Below, piece by piece: positions 1 to 7,588 of a stretch of 54,148 nucleotides of DNA. Position 1 is the first letter of the stretch. Each line of letters starts with the position of its first letter. The stretch is from NCBI GenBank assembly GCA_029248885.1, contig JAQWIL010000025.1:1-54148 (forward strand), read 5' to 3'. Below the pieces are notes generated by a model. The model was not told the origin of the DNA and ran no database searches. It was given only the letters and a program-made list of their open reading frames with translations. The position numbers and the translations under genes are program-made. The DNA comes from Flavobacteriaceae bacterium. Its GTDB lineage: Bacteria > Bacteroidota > Bacteroidia > Flavobacteriales > Flavobacteriaceae.

Positions 1-67
1 ACTGGATTCGAACCAGTGACTTCCGCCCTGTCAAGGCGACACTCTGAACCAACTGAGTTAATGACCC
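1..67 (-). tRNA. tRNA-Val (GAC), 3' end cut by window edge
   Basis: Read on the minus strand from 67, the acceptor 5' half is GGGTCAT. A D-arm follows (ACTC/GAGT), then an anticodon stem-loop with loop TTGACAG, giving anticodon GAC, and a T-arm ACTGG/CCAGT with a TTCGAATC loop. The window starts exactly at the end of the T-stem, so the 3' acceptor strand (expected ATGACCC plus discriminator) is missing. Anticodon GAC reads GUC/GUU valine codons. Confidence 0.93.
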
Positions 68-123
68 AAGGGTCGCCAAAAATAAGACAAAATCACCAGA
101 TTGTTTATGTTTGTAAAAAAGAA

Positions 124-741
124 ATGCTTCACTACACAAGACAGGACATTGATCAGATGGAAAAAATTTTCCGTCTCAACCTCATCAACAGTTGCACTGG
201 GTACAAATCGGCAAACTTAATCGGGACGCAATCCGCCGATGGCCAAACCAATTTGGCTGTGTTTAGCAGCATCACTCATTTGGGGAGCAATCCCCCTCTG
301 ATTGGCTTTGTGTTGCGACCTACCACAGTACCTAGAGATAGCTATCGAAACATCAAGACCTCCTCTTTGTTTACCGTCAATCACATTCATCATGATTCTG
401 TTGCTGATGCACATCACACCTCTGCCAAATATCCAGAAGACGTTTCAGAGTTTAGCAAAACAGACTTCGAACCAGAATATCTCGATGGCTTTGAAGCGCC
501 CTTTGTCAAAGACGCCAAAGTACGACTGGCTTGCCGATTCCGCAATGAGTATCCCATCCAAGAAAACAACACCCTGCTACTGGTCAGTGAAATCCTTGCG
601 ATTCATCTTGAGGAGGGCATCATAGAAAGTGACGGCTGGCTAAATCTTCAACAAGCAGGTTCGGTTACCATCAACGGTTTAGACGGCTATGCCAAGCCCG
701 AACTGATCGAGCGTTTTCAATATGCAAAACCCACACGCTGA
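124..741 (+). CDS. flavin reductase family protein (FMN-binding split barrel)
   Basis: The 205-residue product fits the flavin-reductase-like / DIM6-NTAB family: small cytoplasmic proteins that bind FMN in a split beta-barrel and reduce flavin with NAD(P)H, or act as flavoprotein oxidoreductases. The family core is the stretch around TNLAVFSSITHLGSNPPLIG (about residues 42-61), followed by the conserved SLFTVNHI strand. The reading frame is open further upstream into the tRNA, but the ATG at 124 is the first sensible start outside it and gives a normal family length. The stop shares one base with the start of the following methyltransferase (TGATG), so the two genes are probably co-transcribed. 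The physiological substrate cannot be told from sequence. Confidence 0.85.
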   Translation: MLHYTRQDIDQMEKIFRLNLINSCTGYKSANLIGTQSADGQTNLAVFSSITHLGSNPPLIGFVLRPTTVPRDSYRNIKTSSLFTVNHIHHDSVADAHHTSAKYPEDVSEFSKTDFEPEYLDGFEAPFVKDAKVRLACRFRNEYPIQENNTLLLVSEILAIHLEEGIIESDGWLNLQQAGSVTINGLDGYAKPELIERFQYAKPTR

Positions 742-1376
742 TGAATTTTATTTCAGACAAACTCCAACAATATATCGATGACCACAGTATGGAGGAGTCC
801 GATTTGCTCAAAGCATTGGACCGGGAAACCCATCAAAAGGTACTCCAACCCCGAATGCTCAGCGGGTCATACCAAGGCCGATTATTGGCAATATTATCCA
901 AGATGATTGGACCGAAAAAAATTCTAGAGGTTGGCACCTATACTGGCTATGCTACTTTGTGTATGGCTGAGGGTTTGACTACGGGCGGATCGATAGATAC
1001 CATCGACCACAACGAAGAGTTGGCAAACATGCAGCGTCGTTATTTTGGCCAATCCCCTTATGGGAGCCAAATTGTTCAACACCTAGGCGAAGCCAAAGAC
1101 GTTCTCAAAACCCTTTCGGGACCTTATGACTTGGTATTTCTCGATGCAGATAAGGAAAACTACCCCCACTATTTTGATTTGATTATCGACAAACTCGAAA
1201 CGGGTGGGGTTATCCTATCTGACAATGTATTGTGGTCAGGAAAAGTATTGGAAAAAGCTACTGACGAAGCAACCTCTGCTTTGCAAGAATACAATCATAA
1301 AATCAATACAGATGTGAGGGTGGAGACCGTTGTTCTCCCGATCAGAGATGGCTTGACGATCACGAGAAAGCGCTAA
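741..1376 (+). CDS. class I SAM-dependent O-methyltransferase (Methyltransf_3 type)
   Basis: The 211-residue protein matches the catechol/caffeoyl-CoA O-methyltransferase-like family. The SAM-binding motif ILEVGTYTGY lies at residues 61-70. The metal and substrate loop FLDADKENY lies at about 133-141 (D135), and DN at 161-162 supplies the other conserved metal ligands. These enzymes methylate a hydroxyl on a small aromatic or related acceptor in a Mg2+-dependent way; the actual acceptor is unknown. The start overlaps the stop of the flavin reductase by one base. The stop TAA (1374-1376) overlaps the opposite-strand TatA stop by two bases within CTAA. Confidence 0.9.
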   Translation: MNFISDKLQQYIDDHSMEESDLLKALDRETHQKVLQPRMLSGSYQGRLLAILSKMIGPKKILEVGTYTGYATLCMAEGLTTGGSIDTIDHNEELANMQRRYFGQSPYGSQIVQHLGEAKDVLKTLSGPYDLVFLDADKENYPHYFDLIIDKLETGGVILSDNVLWSGKVLEKATDEATSALQEYNHKINTDVRVETVVLPIRDGLTITRKR

Positions 1377-1636
1377 CTATTTCGTTTGACTGACCCAGCG
1401 ATATCTTCTACCTCGTCTTTGACTTCTTTGATGTCTTGCTCGATCTGTTTGGTGTCTAAGCCCTGTTTTTCAGCAGACTTTTGAATTTCATCTTTAATAT
1501 CTTGGGTCGCATTGCGCACCTGTCGCATGCCTTTCCCCAAAGTCCGTGCGATGTCTGGCACCTTATCGGCACCAAAGACAAGAAGAATGATAAAAAAAAC
1601 GAAGACGAGTTCAGCTCCGCTGATAAAGTAAATCAT
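1373..1636 (-). CDS. tatA: Sec-independent (twin-arginine) translocase TatA/TatB-like protein
   Basis: An 87-residue protein with the TatA plan: a short N-terminal membrane helix (about residues 2-20), the Gly hinge in FGADKVPDIARTLGKG, an amphipathic helix, and a charged, coiled C-terminal tail rich in K, D and E. TatA forms the pore for folded twin-arginine substrates. A longer frame exists upstream, but the start at 1636 places the membrane helix at the N terminus, as the family requires. TatC is not in the window. The gene sits between the convergent methyltransferase and the M1 peptidase. TatA versus TatB cannot be separated reliably by eye. Confidence 0.9.
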   Translation of the reverse strand: MIYFISGAELVFVFFIILLVFGADKVPDIARTLGKGMRQVRNATQDIKDEIQKSAEKQGLDTKQIEQDIKEVKDEVEDIAGSVKRNS

Positions 1637-1719
1637 TTGGTAAAGATAGGCAGTTCTGCTGATTCGCTCAAAACCGAAAGCTGTCCGTCGGTAAAACCAA
1701 CCGACGGACAAAATTACAT

Positions 1720-4008
1720 TTAGTTGTTTTCTTTAAAACGGTCAAAGTCTGTCAGGACTTCCTCTCTAGGCCAAGAGTTATTGGTGGTGTTCACATCGGC
1801 TGTTTCCTCGTTAGGATCCACTTGAATACCTACAATCTCCTTTTCAGAAGTCAATACCCTTGTGTAACTGTTGTCATTTTTACGCCATATCTGGACTGGG
1901 TATCGCTCGGACATTGTGGAACCATCTGCATAGGTGTACTCGACCAAAATCGGCATGACCAAACCACCAGGTTTGTTAAACGTGATTTCATACAGATAAT
2001 TGGCTTTTGTCAAATTTTCTTGGGCAACTATGAGTCCATTTTCTGCTAGATATTCTCCTGCGTCGAGTTTGGCAAATGGAGCGGCGTTTTCGTCATAGTC
2101 TTCATCTTCCTCATTGACCCGAAAAACCAATGGCGGGAGATCCTCTATCGAGTATCCAAAACGCTCAAGTCTTTCCAAGTATGATGCGGGTGGTTCGCTC
2201 GTCACTTGTACGGTCTTCACACTTTCCACGCCAATATCTACAAAGTCTGTGGTGTAGAACCAGCCCCTCCAAAACCAGTCTAAATCGACAGCAGATGCAT
2301 CCTCCATAGAACGGAAAAAGTCTTCTGGGGTTGGGTGTTTAAACATCCATCGCTGAGAATAGGTTTTAAATGCGTGGTCAAACAGGTCTGAACCCATGAT
2401 AGTTTCTCGCAGAATATTGAGTGCTGTTGCAGGTTTTCCATAGGCGTTCGGACCCAATTGAAATACATTTTCGGGATTGGACATAATCGGTGCTAAAAAG
2501 TCCTGATCATCCGACATATAGGGAACGATTTTCTTGGCCTCACCTCTGCGAGATGGGTATTTGTCCAAGCCTGGGATCGACTGGGGATATCGCTGTCCAA
2601 ACTCTTGCTCCGTTAGATATTGTAAAAAGGTGGTTAGCCCTTCGTCCATCCAACCCCATTGGCGTTCGTCAGAGTTGACAATCATCGGGAAATAATTATG
2701 CCCAATCTCATGGATAATCACCGAAATCATTCCAAATTTGACACGATCACTATAGGTCCCATCCTCATCTGGACGACCGTAATTCCAGCAAATCATGGGG
2801 TATTCCATGCCTTGATTTTTGGCATGAACCGAAATGGCTTTGTGATACGGATAGTCAAAGGTAAATCTCGATACGGTTTCCAGGGTTTGTGCAACCGCAC
2901 GAGTAGACCATTCTTCCCAAAGTGGATTTCCTTCTTTTGGATAGAGTGAAACAGCCATGACATCGCGGTCGCCAACCTTGACAGCCATCATGTCCCAAAT
3001 GTATTTTTTAGATGCCGTAAAGCCATAGTCCCGTACATTCTTTGCCGAAAACTTCCATGTTTTGGTTTTGGTTGTTGTGGTTTGTTCGTTGGCCTCCGCT
3101 TCTTCTTGGGTGACAATCATCACGGGCTTATCATAGGTTTTTTTGGCTAGCTTATAACGATTCATCATTTCTTTGGAAAACACCTCTTTGCGATTGGTCA
3201 ATTCGCCTGTGGCATCAACGATAAAATTGGCTGGAACGGTCAGATTGACCTCATAATCCCCAAAGGGAAGTGCAAACTCACCATTGCCCCAGAACTGATA
3301 GTTTTGCCAGCCCTCTACATCGTCATACATACACATGCGGGGGAAAAACTGTGCAATCACATAGGCACGGTTATCGTCGGCAGGGAAATACTCATAGCCC
3401 GAACGCGCTCGATTGACCACGTGGTTGTTGATGTTGTACCACCATTTGATGGAAAACACCACTTGCCCACCCGACTGCAGCGAGGTTGGCAGGTCGATTC
3501 GCATCATGGTTTGATTGATGATGTATGGCAGAGGTTTCCCCTGTGCATCTGTTACGTTTTCGATATTAAATCCGCCATCAAAAGGGTCGCCAAGGTGGTT
3601 ATTAGCAAAGGAGGACAACTGCGAAACCTGATCCAGTGATTGGCTGTTTTTTAGAAGAGCTGGGGAATCTTTTTTGCGAATATTCTGGTCGAGCTGTACC
3701 CATAAATAGGCCAATGCGTCGGGCGAATTGTTGGTGTAGGTAATGGTTTCTTCACCGTAGAGGCGTTGAGTTTCATCATCGATTTTGATGTCCATCGCAT
3801 AGTCGGCACGTTGCTGATAGTAAGCAGGACCAGGGGCACCACTTGCGGTTCGATAATCATTGGGTGTTGAAAACTCGTTATAGAGCTGACGGAATTTGTT
3901 TTGATTGGTATGCCCTTGTTTGGGACCTTCTAGATTTTGCTCTTGTGCAAAAGCCAAGGTGGAAAGTAGAAAGCAGAATGATAATATTGAGGAAATAAAA
4001 AGTTTCAT
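1720..4008 (-). CDS. secreted M1-family zinc metallopeptidase
   Basis: The 762-residue product begins with a clear signal peptide (MKLFISSILSFCFLLSTLAFA), so it is probably exported to the periplasm or cell surface. The gluzincin signature is complete: HEIGH at residues 433-437 and the third zinc ligand E456 in WMDEGLTTF, i.e. HExxH-x18-E. An N-terminal beta-rich domain precedes the catalytic domain. M1 enzymes remove N-terminal residues from peptides; the specificity here is unknown. Start 4008 is chosen because the signal peptide begins there; the frame runs 25 codons further upstream without adding anything signal-like. The gene diverges from the kinase-like gene at 4231. Confidence 0.93.
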   Translation of the reverse strand: MKLFISSILSFCFLLSTLAFAQEQNLEGPKQGHTNQNKFRQLYNEFSTPNDYRTASGAPGPAYYQQRADYAMDIKIDDETQRLYGEETITYTNNSPDALAYLWVQLDQNIRKKDSPALLKNSQSLDQVSQLSSFANNHLGDPFDGGFNIENVTDAQGKPLPYIINQTMMRIDLPTSLQSGGQVVFSIKWWYNINNHVVNRARSGYEYFPADDNRAYVIAQFFPRMCMYDDVEGWQNYQFWGNGEFALPFGDYEVNLTVPANFIVDATGELTNRKEVFSKEMMNRYKLAKKTYDKPVMIVTQEEAEANEQTTTTKTKTWKFSAKNVRDYGFTASKKYIWDMMAVKVGDRDVMAVSLYPKEGNPLWEEWSTRAVAQTLETVSRFTFDYPYHKAISVHAKNQGMEYPMICWNYGRPDEDGTYSDRVKFGMISVIIHEIGHNYFPMIVNSDERQWGWMDEGLTTFLQYLTEQEFGQRYPQSIPGLDKYPSRRGEAKKIVPYMSDDQDFLAPIMSNPENVFQLGPNAYGKPATALNILRETIMGSDLFDHAFKTYSQRWMFKHPTPEDFFRSMEDASAVDLDWFWRGWFYTTDFVDIGVESVKTVQVTSEPPASYLERLERFGYSIEDLPPLVFRVNEEDEDYDENAAPFAKLDAGEYLAENGLIVAQENLTKANYLYEITFNKPGGLVMPILVEYTYADGSTMSERYPVQIWRKNDNSYTRVLTSEKEIVGIQVDPNEETADVNTTNNSWPREEVLTDFDRFKENN

Positions 4009-4230
4009 ATTGAACATTTTTTTAAATAAAGGAGTTAAAAATAACGAAAAGGATTGGATTTTTTGTAGTTTTAATCTAACCAAATCTTATGCCCCCGATG
4101 ACGAACTACAGGCAACAAGCAACGATTTATCGGAAACGCACAATTCTCAATATTGTGATTACAAGTTGTGATGGGATTAGGTGTTTATGGGATTTGACGG
4201 TGACACCCTTTGCAATTCAAACGATAAAAA
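4009..4230. promoter_or_regulatory. divergent intergenic region (M1 peptidase / kinase-like gene)
   Basis: 222 bases separate two divergent genes, so both promoters should lie here. The sequence is AT-rich, with TTTG-type elements on both strands (for example CCCTTTGC just upstream of 4231), but I see no complete -33/-7 pair that I would defend. No RNA gene or long repeat was recognised. Confidence 0.3.
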
Positions 4231-5070
4231 ATGTCTTTTAGTTCTCCTGAAAATATAACCCAATACCTCGATAGATTGTGTGGAGAACAATGCTCACAAC
4301 TGGGTTTTTTTTCAAAGCCACATCGGGCAGAAATAAAGGGAACCAAAGTCATTATCAAGAGATATCATCCCATAAAAAAAGATGTGAGTCATATCATCAA
4401 ATCCCATGACGAATATATCCATTCTTTGAAATCAATGGGAATTCAAGTACCATGGACTAAAATTCTGACTGTGAAAAGAAAATCGAAAAATGAATTGGTA
4501 ATCATCCAAAAAGCTTTTAAAGAGGAAGAGGTTTTAAGAACCATGTTTAGCCAGAATCCTTTAGAAGATTTATATCGATACTTAACCCTAGTTTATGATG
4601 AAATCGTTGCTTATTGGAATAAAAAGCCATTTTCACTCGAGTTTGGATTTCACCCAACCCTAAGGAATTATTCAGTGAGAAATAATTCCTTGTATTATTT
4701 CGATACATTTCCTCCAATGAATATGCCACAAACTGAATTGAATAAGTTGATATTGCAAATGGCTCCAGTACATGACTGGATAAAGGGTTTTGTGCCGATT
4801 AAAGCAATTAACAGAGTATCAAACGAGTATTATAATTTTGATAAGATGTTTTTGGGAATCGTAGGTAGTAGCGTGAGATTAAGACCTGAATTCGGTCAAC
4901 AAATTTTGGACTTTACCGAAAATTATTTGTCTGGTGCAAAGCTATCTGCTGATTTAAAAAAACAACTATTGGCTCAAGTTAACTCCCCTCCCAAACTATC
5001 GTTTTTATGGCGGTTTGTTCGTAAGCTTACAGGGAATATCGGTCGGCCAAACGTAAAGTTGCCAAATTAA
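4231..5070 (+). CDS. hypothetical protein with degenerate kinase / phosphotransferase-like features
   Basis: A 279-residue protein, cytoplasmic by appearance (no signal or membrane segment), that I do not recognise with certainty. Its order of motifs recalls the aminoglycoside-phosphotransferase / lipopolysaccharide-kinase fold. KVIIKRYHP contains a possible ATP-contacting K43. FHPTLRNYSV resembles a catalytic loop with H141 and a possible metal-binding N146, and YYFDTFPP carries D158 at the place of a DFG Asp. The catalytic-base Asp expected after H141 appears to be missing. It could therefore be a pseudokinase or an unrelated fold. It stands alone with AT-rich codon use, next to the DUF3500 cassette-like unit. 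Confidence 0.5.
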   Translation: MSFSSPENITQYLDRLCGEQCSQLGFFSKPHRAEIKGTKVIIKRYHPIKKDVSHIIKSHDEYIHSLKSMGIQVPWTKILTVKRKSKNELVIIQKAFKEEEVLRTMFSQNPLEDLYRYLTLVYDEIVAYWNKKPFSLEFGFHPTLRNYSVRNNSLYYFDTFPPMNMPQTELNKLILQMAPVHDWIKGFVPIKAINRVSNEYYNFDKMFLGIVGSSVRLRPEFGQQILDFTENYLSGAKLSADLKKQLLAQVNSPPKLSFLWRFVRKLTGNIGRPNVKLPN

Positions 5071-5409
5071 CAGTAAAGGTTATTTTAACTGAATCGTATT
5101 AATCCTGCGAATTCATCTGAAAAATTATCATAGCGACCGCACTGCCTTGAGCTCGCAAGTCGCCTTTTCGTTTTGTTGGCGACAGAGACCGAATCACTTC
5201 TCAAACCACAATAATTTTGGTAAGTCATCATTCAACAAAAATGATTAACTTGTACTCATAAACGCCCTAAATCGTTTACTCAGATCAAAGAATCGATTTC
5301 GCTTTTATTTCATGTTTACAGATTAGGGAGGTTTAATATACGAAACTCATAAAGGTTGGATATACGCAATGCGTATATTCAATTGTTAGGCATTATTAAA
5401 AAATAAAAT
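5071..5409. other. 339-bp non-coding AT-rich region with inverted repeats
   Basis: No convincing gene. Visible structure: a GTCGCC (5159-5164) / GGCGAC (5178-5183) inverted repeat, the perfect 19-bp palindrome at 5360-5378 with a further ATATACG copy at 5336-5342, and the GTTAGGC box at 5385-5391 just before the DUF3500 start codon. The right part probably contains the junction of a mobile cassette and the promoter of that gene. Confidence 0.5.
5360..5378. repeat. perfect 19-bp palindrome upstream of cassette-like unit A
   Basis: ATATACGCA and TGCGTATAT (9-base arms) flank a single central A at 5369. The right arm CGTATATT (5372-5379) can also pair with AATATACG at 5335-5342, giving two mutually exclusive hairpins. 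It lies 6 bases before the GTTAGGC box. It may be an operator, or the remains of the right half of an attC-like hairpin of a lost upstream cassette. Confidence 0.6.
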
Positions 5410-6501
5410 ATGAAAAAGACAACATTGACAATTTTAGTGATTTCATTTATCACAATATTGTTATTATCATTTAATTCAGAACAAGATAATCCTGTTCTGG
5501 ATTTTTTGAATTCCCTGGATAAAGAACAATTGGAAAAAGTTAATTTGCCCTTTGACAATATATTTCGTGAATCATGGCATTTTATCCCGAGTACAATGAC
5601 ACCAAGAGCAGGAATCAAGCTTAAGGAACTAAATCAAGAACAAAGGGAAAGGTTCTATCAAATGCTTCAGAAATATTTAAGTGCAACTGGATATATCAAA
5701 ACTCAAAAAATTATCGACCTCGAAAATGTATTAGCCGAAATTGATTCCAACACGAATTTCAGAGACCCTGAAAAATACCACATAAGTATTTATGGAAATC
5801 CACGAAAAGATAGTTTATGGGCTTGGTCTTTTGAAGGGCATCATTTATCACTAAACTTTACCATTTTAAATAACAAAATAGCTGCTTCACCACGATTTTT
5901 TGGAGCAAGCCCCGCAACTATTAAAACCGGAGAGAGAAAAGGCGAAAGAACTTTGAATGAAGAAGAAGATTTAGCTTATGAACTTTTAAATGGATTATCA
6001 GAAGCACAGAGGCAAATTGCCATTTTTCAAAATGTATCTTTTTTAGATATAGTCACATCTAATGCATCTGAAGTCAGACCTTTGAATCCGGTTGGAATAA
6101 AAGCAGAAGAACTAAATCCTCCTCAAAGAAACAAACTCAGCGATCTAATCACTTTATATCTAAGTTCATTACCTGAAAAAATAGCTAAGGAACGGCAAGA
6201 TAAAATTCAAAAAGAAGAATTTGATGAAATAAGATTTGGTTGGGCAGGGGGAATAGAAAAAAATGAAGCTCATTATTATCGAATTCAGGGAAAATCATTT
6301 CTTATCGAATTTGATAATACCTTAAATAACGCAAATCATATCCATACAGTTTGGCGAGACTTCAATGGGGACTTTGGACGAGACTTAATCAAAGATCATT
6401 ACCATATTTCAAATCACCATAAACATGATTAAAACAATGCCTAACATTGCATAAAACGTTCATAGCCAGCAAAAACTGGCTACGCCGTTTATGCGAGGAC
6501 G
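5386..6501 (+). mobile_element. cassette-like unit A (integron-cassette architecture, DUF3500 gene)
   Basis: The unit runs from within GTTAGGC (5385-5391) to within GTTGGAT (6501-6507), the G^TT points where integron cassettes recombine. Between them lies a single gene (5410-6432). GCCTAAC at 6439-6445 is the exact reverse complement of the left GTTAGGC and opens an attC-like hairpin. Circularisation at the two G^TT points would therefore give a site with fully complementary outer boxes, as in a real cassette. The content is visibly more AT-rich than the core genes. No integrase gene is in the window. The call is inference from architecture. Confidence 0.5.
5410..6432 (+). CDS. DUF3500 domain-containing protein, membrane-anchored or secreted
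   Basis: The 340-residue protein starts with a hydrophobic segment (about residues 4-22), fitting a signal peptide or N-terminal anchor. The rest resembles the DUF3500 family, whose function is unknown: repeated L-x-x-E-Q-R-x-x-F/K helices, the AWSFEGHHLSLNFTI strand near residue 140, and a C-terminal YYRIQGKSFLIEFDNT...HIHTVWRDFNGDFG block. It ends in a His-rich tail (HYHISNHHKHD). The start ATG is 18 bases after the GTTAGGC box and the stop 6 bases before GCCTAAC, so the gene exactly fills the cassette-like unit. DUF3500 assignment is by recalled family pattern. Confidence 0.75.
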   Translation: MKKTTLTILVISFITILLLSFNSEQDNPVLDFLNSLDKEQLEKVNLPFDNIFRESWHFIPSTMTPRAGIKLKELNQEQRERFYQMLQKYLSATGYIKTQKIIDLENVLAEIDSNTNFRDPEKYHISIYGNPRKDSLWAWSFEGHHLSLNFTILNNKIAASPRFFGASPATIKTGERKGERTLNEEEDLAYELLNGLSEAQRQIAIFQNVSFLDIVTSNASEVRPLNPVGIKAEELNPPQRNKLSDLITLYLSSLPEKIAKERQDKIQKEEFDEIRFGWAGGIEKNEAHYYRIQGKSFLIEFDNTLNNANHIHTVWRDFNGDFGRDLIKDHYHISNHHKHD

Positions 6502-6507
6502 TTGGAT
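6439..6507. repeat. attC-like recombination site A (69 bp)
   Basis: Order of parts: R''-like GCCTAAC (6439-6445); stem arm GCATAAAACG (6449-6458); inner hairpin TAGCCAG (6463-6469) and CTGGCTA (6476-6482) with loop CAAAAA; second stem arm CGTTTATGC (6486-6494), which pairs with the first arm leaving one bulged A; and R'-like GTTGGAT (6501-6507), which fits the GTTRRRY consensus. The bulged base and the unpaired spacers between boxes and stem are features of attC sites. A simple rho-independent terminator would need a T-tract, which is absent. Confidence 0.55.
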
Positions 6508-6584
6508 TCCATTCAGCCTTTGGCTGACCTAAAACGCTACGATTTGCCATGCAAATCCTCGATCTTTAGGAAATGGAATCCAAC
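6501..6584. repeat. cloverleaf-like inverted-repeat element (84 bp)
   Basis: GTTGGATTCCATT (6501-6513) and AATGGAATCCAAC (6572-6584) form a perfect 13-bp outer stem. Inside are a hairpin CAGCC-TTT-GGCTG (6514-6526), a stem CCTAAA/TTTAGG (6528-6533/6565-6570) and a hairpin GATTTGC-CAT-GCAAATC (6541-6557). No gene lies in it. It directly abuts attC-like site A and shares its GTTGGAT box. It could be a non-coding cassette, a small non-autonomous element or a structured RNA. Confidence 0.7.
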
Positions 6585-6711
6585 GACCTGCTAAACCAAA
6601 TTGATATATACCTTTTCAGGTAGTTTGAAGTTGTACAAGTTTCTAGCAATTGTAGAGATTGCGCAACAGATGGAGATGAGATCCATTATTAATAACCTAA
6701 AGATTTAAACA

Positions 6712-7149
6712 ATGAAAACCATGTTTTTACTTTTCACATTCTTTTTCTTCGCATCAAGTTGTGGTGAGGAAAAACAAACCGAACCACAAGAAAGCTCGAT
6801 TTATGGAACTTGGCAGTTAATTAAACAGACTGCAAATAATGCCGATGGCTCGCCAAATGGCTGGCAGGATATTAAAGATGGACGTACGATTACTTTTAAC
6901 GAAAATTTGACCTATAAATCTGAAATTACCCCTCATGACTGTAATGAGATTACTACCAGCACATTTGAAATTAGAAAAGAGTCAGAAATTAAAGCATTAG
7001 AAATTATTATAATGTGTATCAATCCAAATATGACTTTCAAAAGTCAATACAGTTATTCTTTTCAAGATTCTACTAAACTGATTTTAGTTCCAATAGAACC
7101 CGCTTGTGTTGAAGGCTGTGCATTTCTTTACAAGAAAATAAATGAATAA
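6712..7149 (+). CDS. small lipoprotein, lipocalin-like
   Basis: A 145-residue product with a lipoprotein signal: KTMFLLFTFFFFASSC, with lipobox ASSC and a probable lipidated Cys near residue 17. The mature part begins with SIYGTWQLIKQT, the short G-x-W strand seen in lipocalin-like Bacteroidota lipoproteins, followed by alternating beta strands (RTITFNENLTYKSEI). Cysteines in DCNEI, IMCINP and ACVEGC could form disulfides. The function is unknown. It is followed by a second small lipoprotein gene almost without a gap, suggesting one transcript. The AT-rich composition matches the surrounding accessory stretch rather than the core genes. Confidence 0.7.
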   Translation: MKTMFLLFTFFFFASSCGEEKQTEPQESSIYGTWQLIKQTANNADGSPNGWQDIKDGRTITFNENLTYKSEITPHDCNEITTSTFEIRKESEIKALEIIIMCINPNMTFKSQYSYSFQDSTKLILVPIEPACVEGCAFLYKKINE

Positions 7150-7159
7150 CCCTGTTTCT

Positions 7160-7588
7160 ATGAAAAATATGATTTTACATTTAATAGTTTTGATTTTAGT
7201 TTCCTCTTGCTCTGATAATGAAAAAAGTGGAATAGACTGTTCCGTAGTAGATTGTTTTGGTGGTGATATAATCGAATTGACTTTCTTCAAAAATGATCAA
7301 AATATTCTTGAAATTGAGCCAAATACAGAAATTGAAATAATTCAGAGTAATGAAAATGCGGATTTTCATATAAACACTGTTAGTAATGTAATAACTCTTT
7401 TTTTACTGGATGATGACCCAATTACTATTAGGATAGATAATCAAGAACTGAATATGGAAATATCTTCAACTTTTGTTGAGGGAGAATGTTGTAGTGGAAT
7501 TAAGGTTGATAATTTAAAAATAGATGGTTCAATTATTTGTGAAAATGAAGAATGTAGTGAAATTATACAGATTAAAATAAATAACTAA
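7160..7588 (+). CDS. small Cys-rich lipoprotein of unknown function
   Basis: A 142-residue product starting MKNMILHLIVLILVSSC, with lipobox VSSC, so probably membrane-anchored by a lipid. The mature part is acidic, with several Cys pairs (DCSVVDC, GECCSG, CENEEC) and strand-rich sequence. I do not recognise the family. A start six codons upstream (7142) overlaps the stop of the preceding lipoprotein; 7160 is preferred because the signal sequence begins there. The pair looks like a two-gene transcript. GCTAAC follows the stop within 2 bases and begins a third, weaker attC-like structure. Confidence 0.65.
   Translation: MKNMILHLIVLILVSSCSDNEKSGIDCSVVDCFGGDIIELTFFKNDQNILEIEPNTEIEIIQSNENADFHINTVSNVITLFLLDDDPITIRIDNQELNMEISSTFVEGECCSGIKVDNLKIDGSIICENEECSEIIQIKINN

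Noticed and set aside
16..123. Extension of the flavin reductase frame upstream to position 16
   Set aside because: It would code through the opposite strand of the tRNA-Val gene; the ATG at 124 gives the normal family length.
5147..5179. 33-bp imperfect similarity (about 26 of 33, last 15 identical) to 7727-7759 in the 3' end of the DUF6702 gene
   Set aside because: Low-complexity T/G-rich sequence, and 15-base matches are expected by chance in a window of this size; no flanking similarity supports a duplication.
6439..6500. Rho-independent terminator for the DUF3500 gene
   Set aside because: The hairpin is bulged, has long unpaired spacers and no T-run; the paired 7-mer boxes are better explained by a recombination site, although terminator activity is not excluded.
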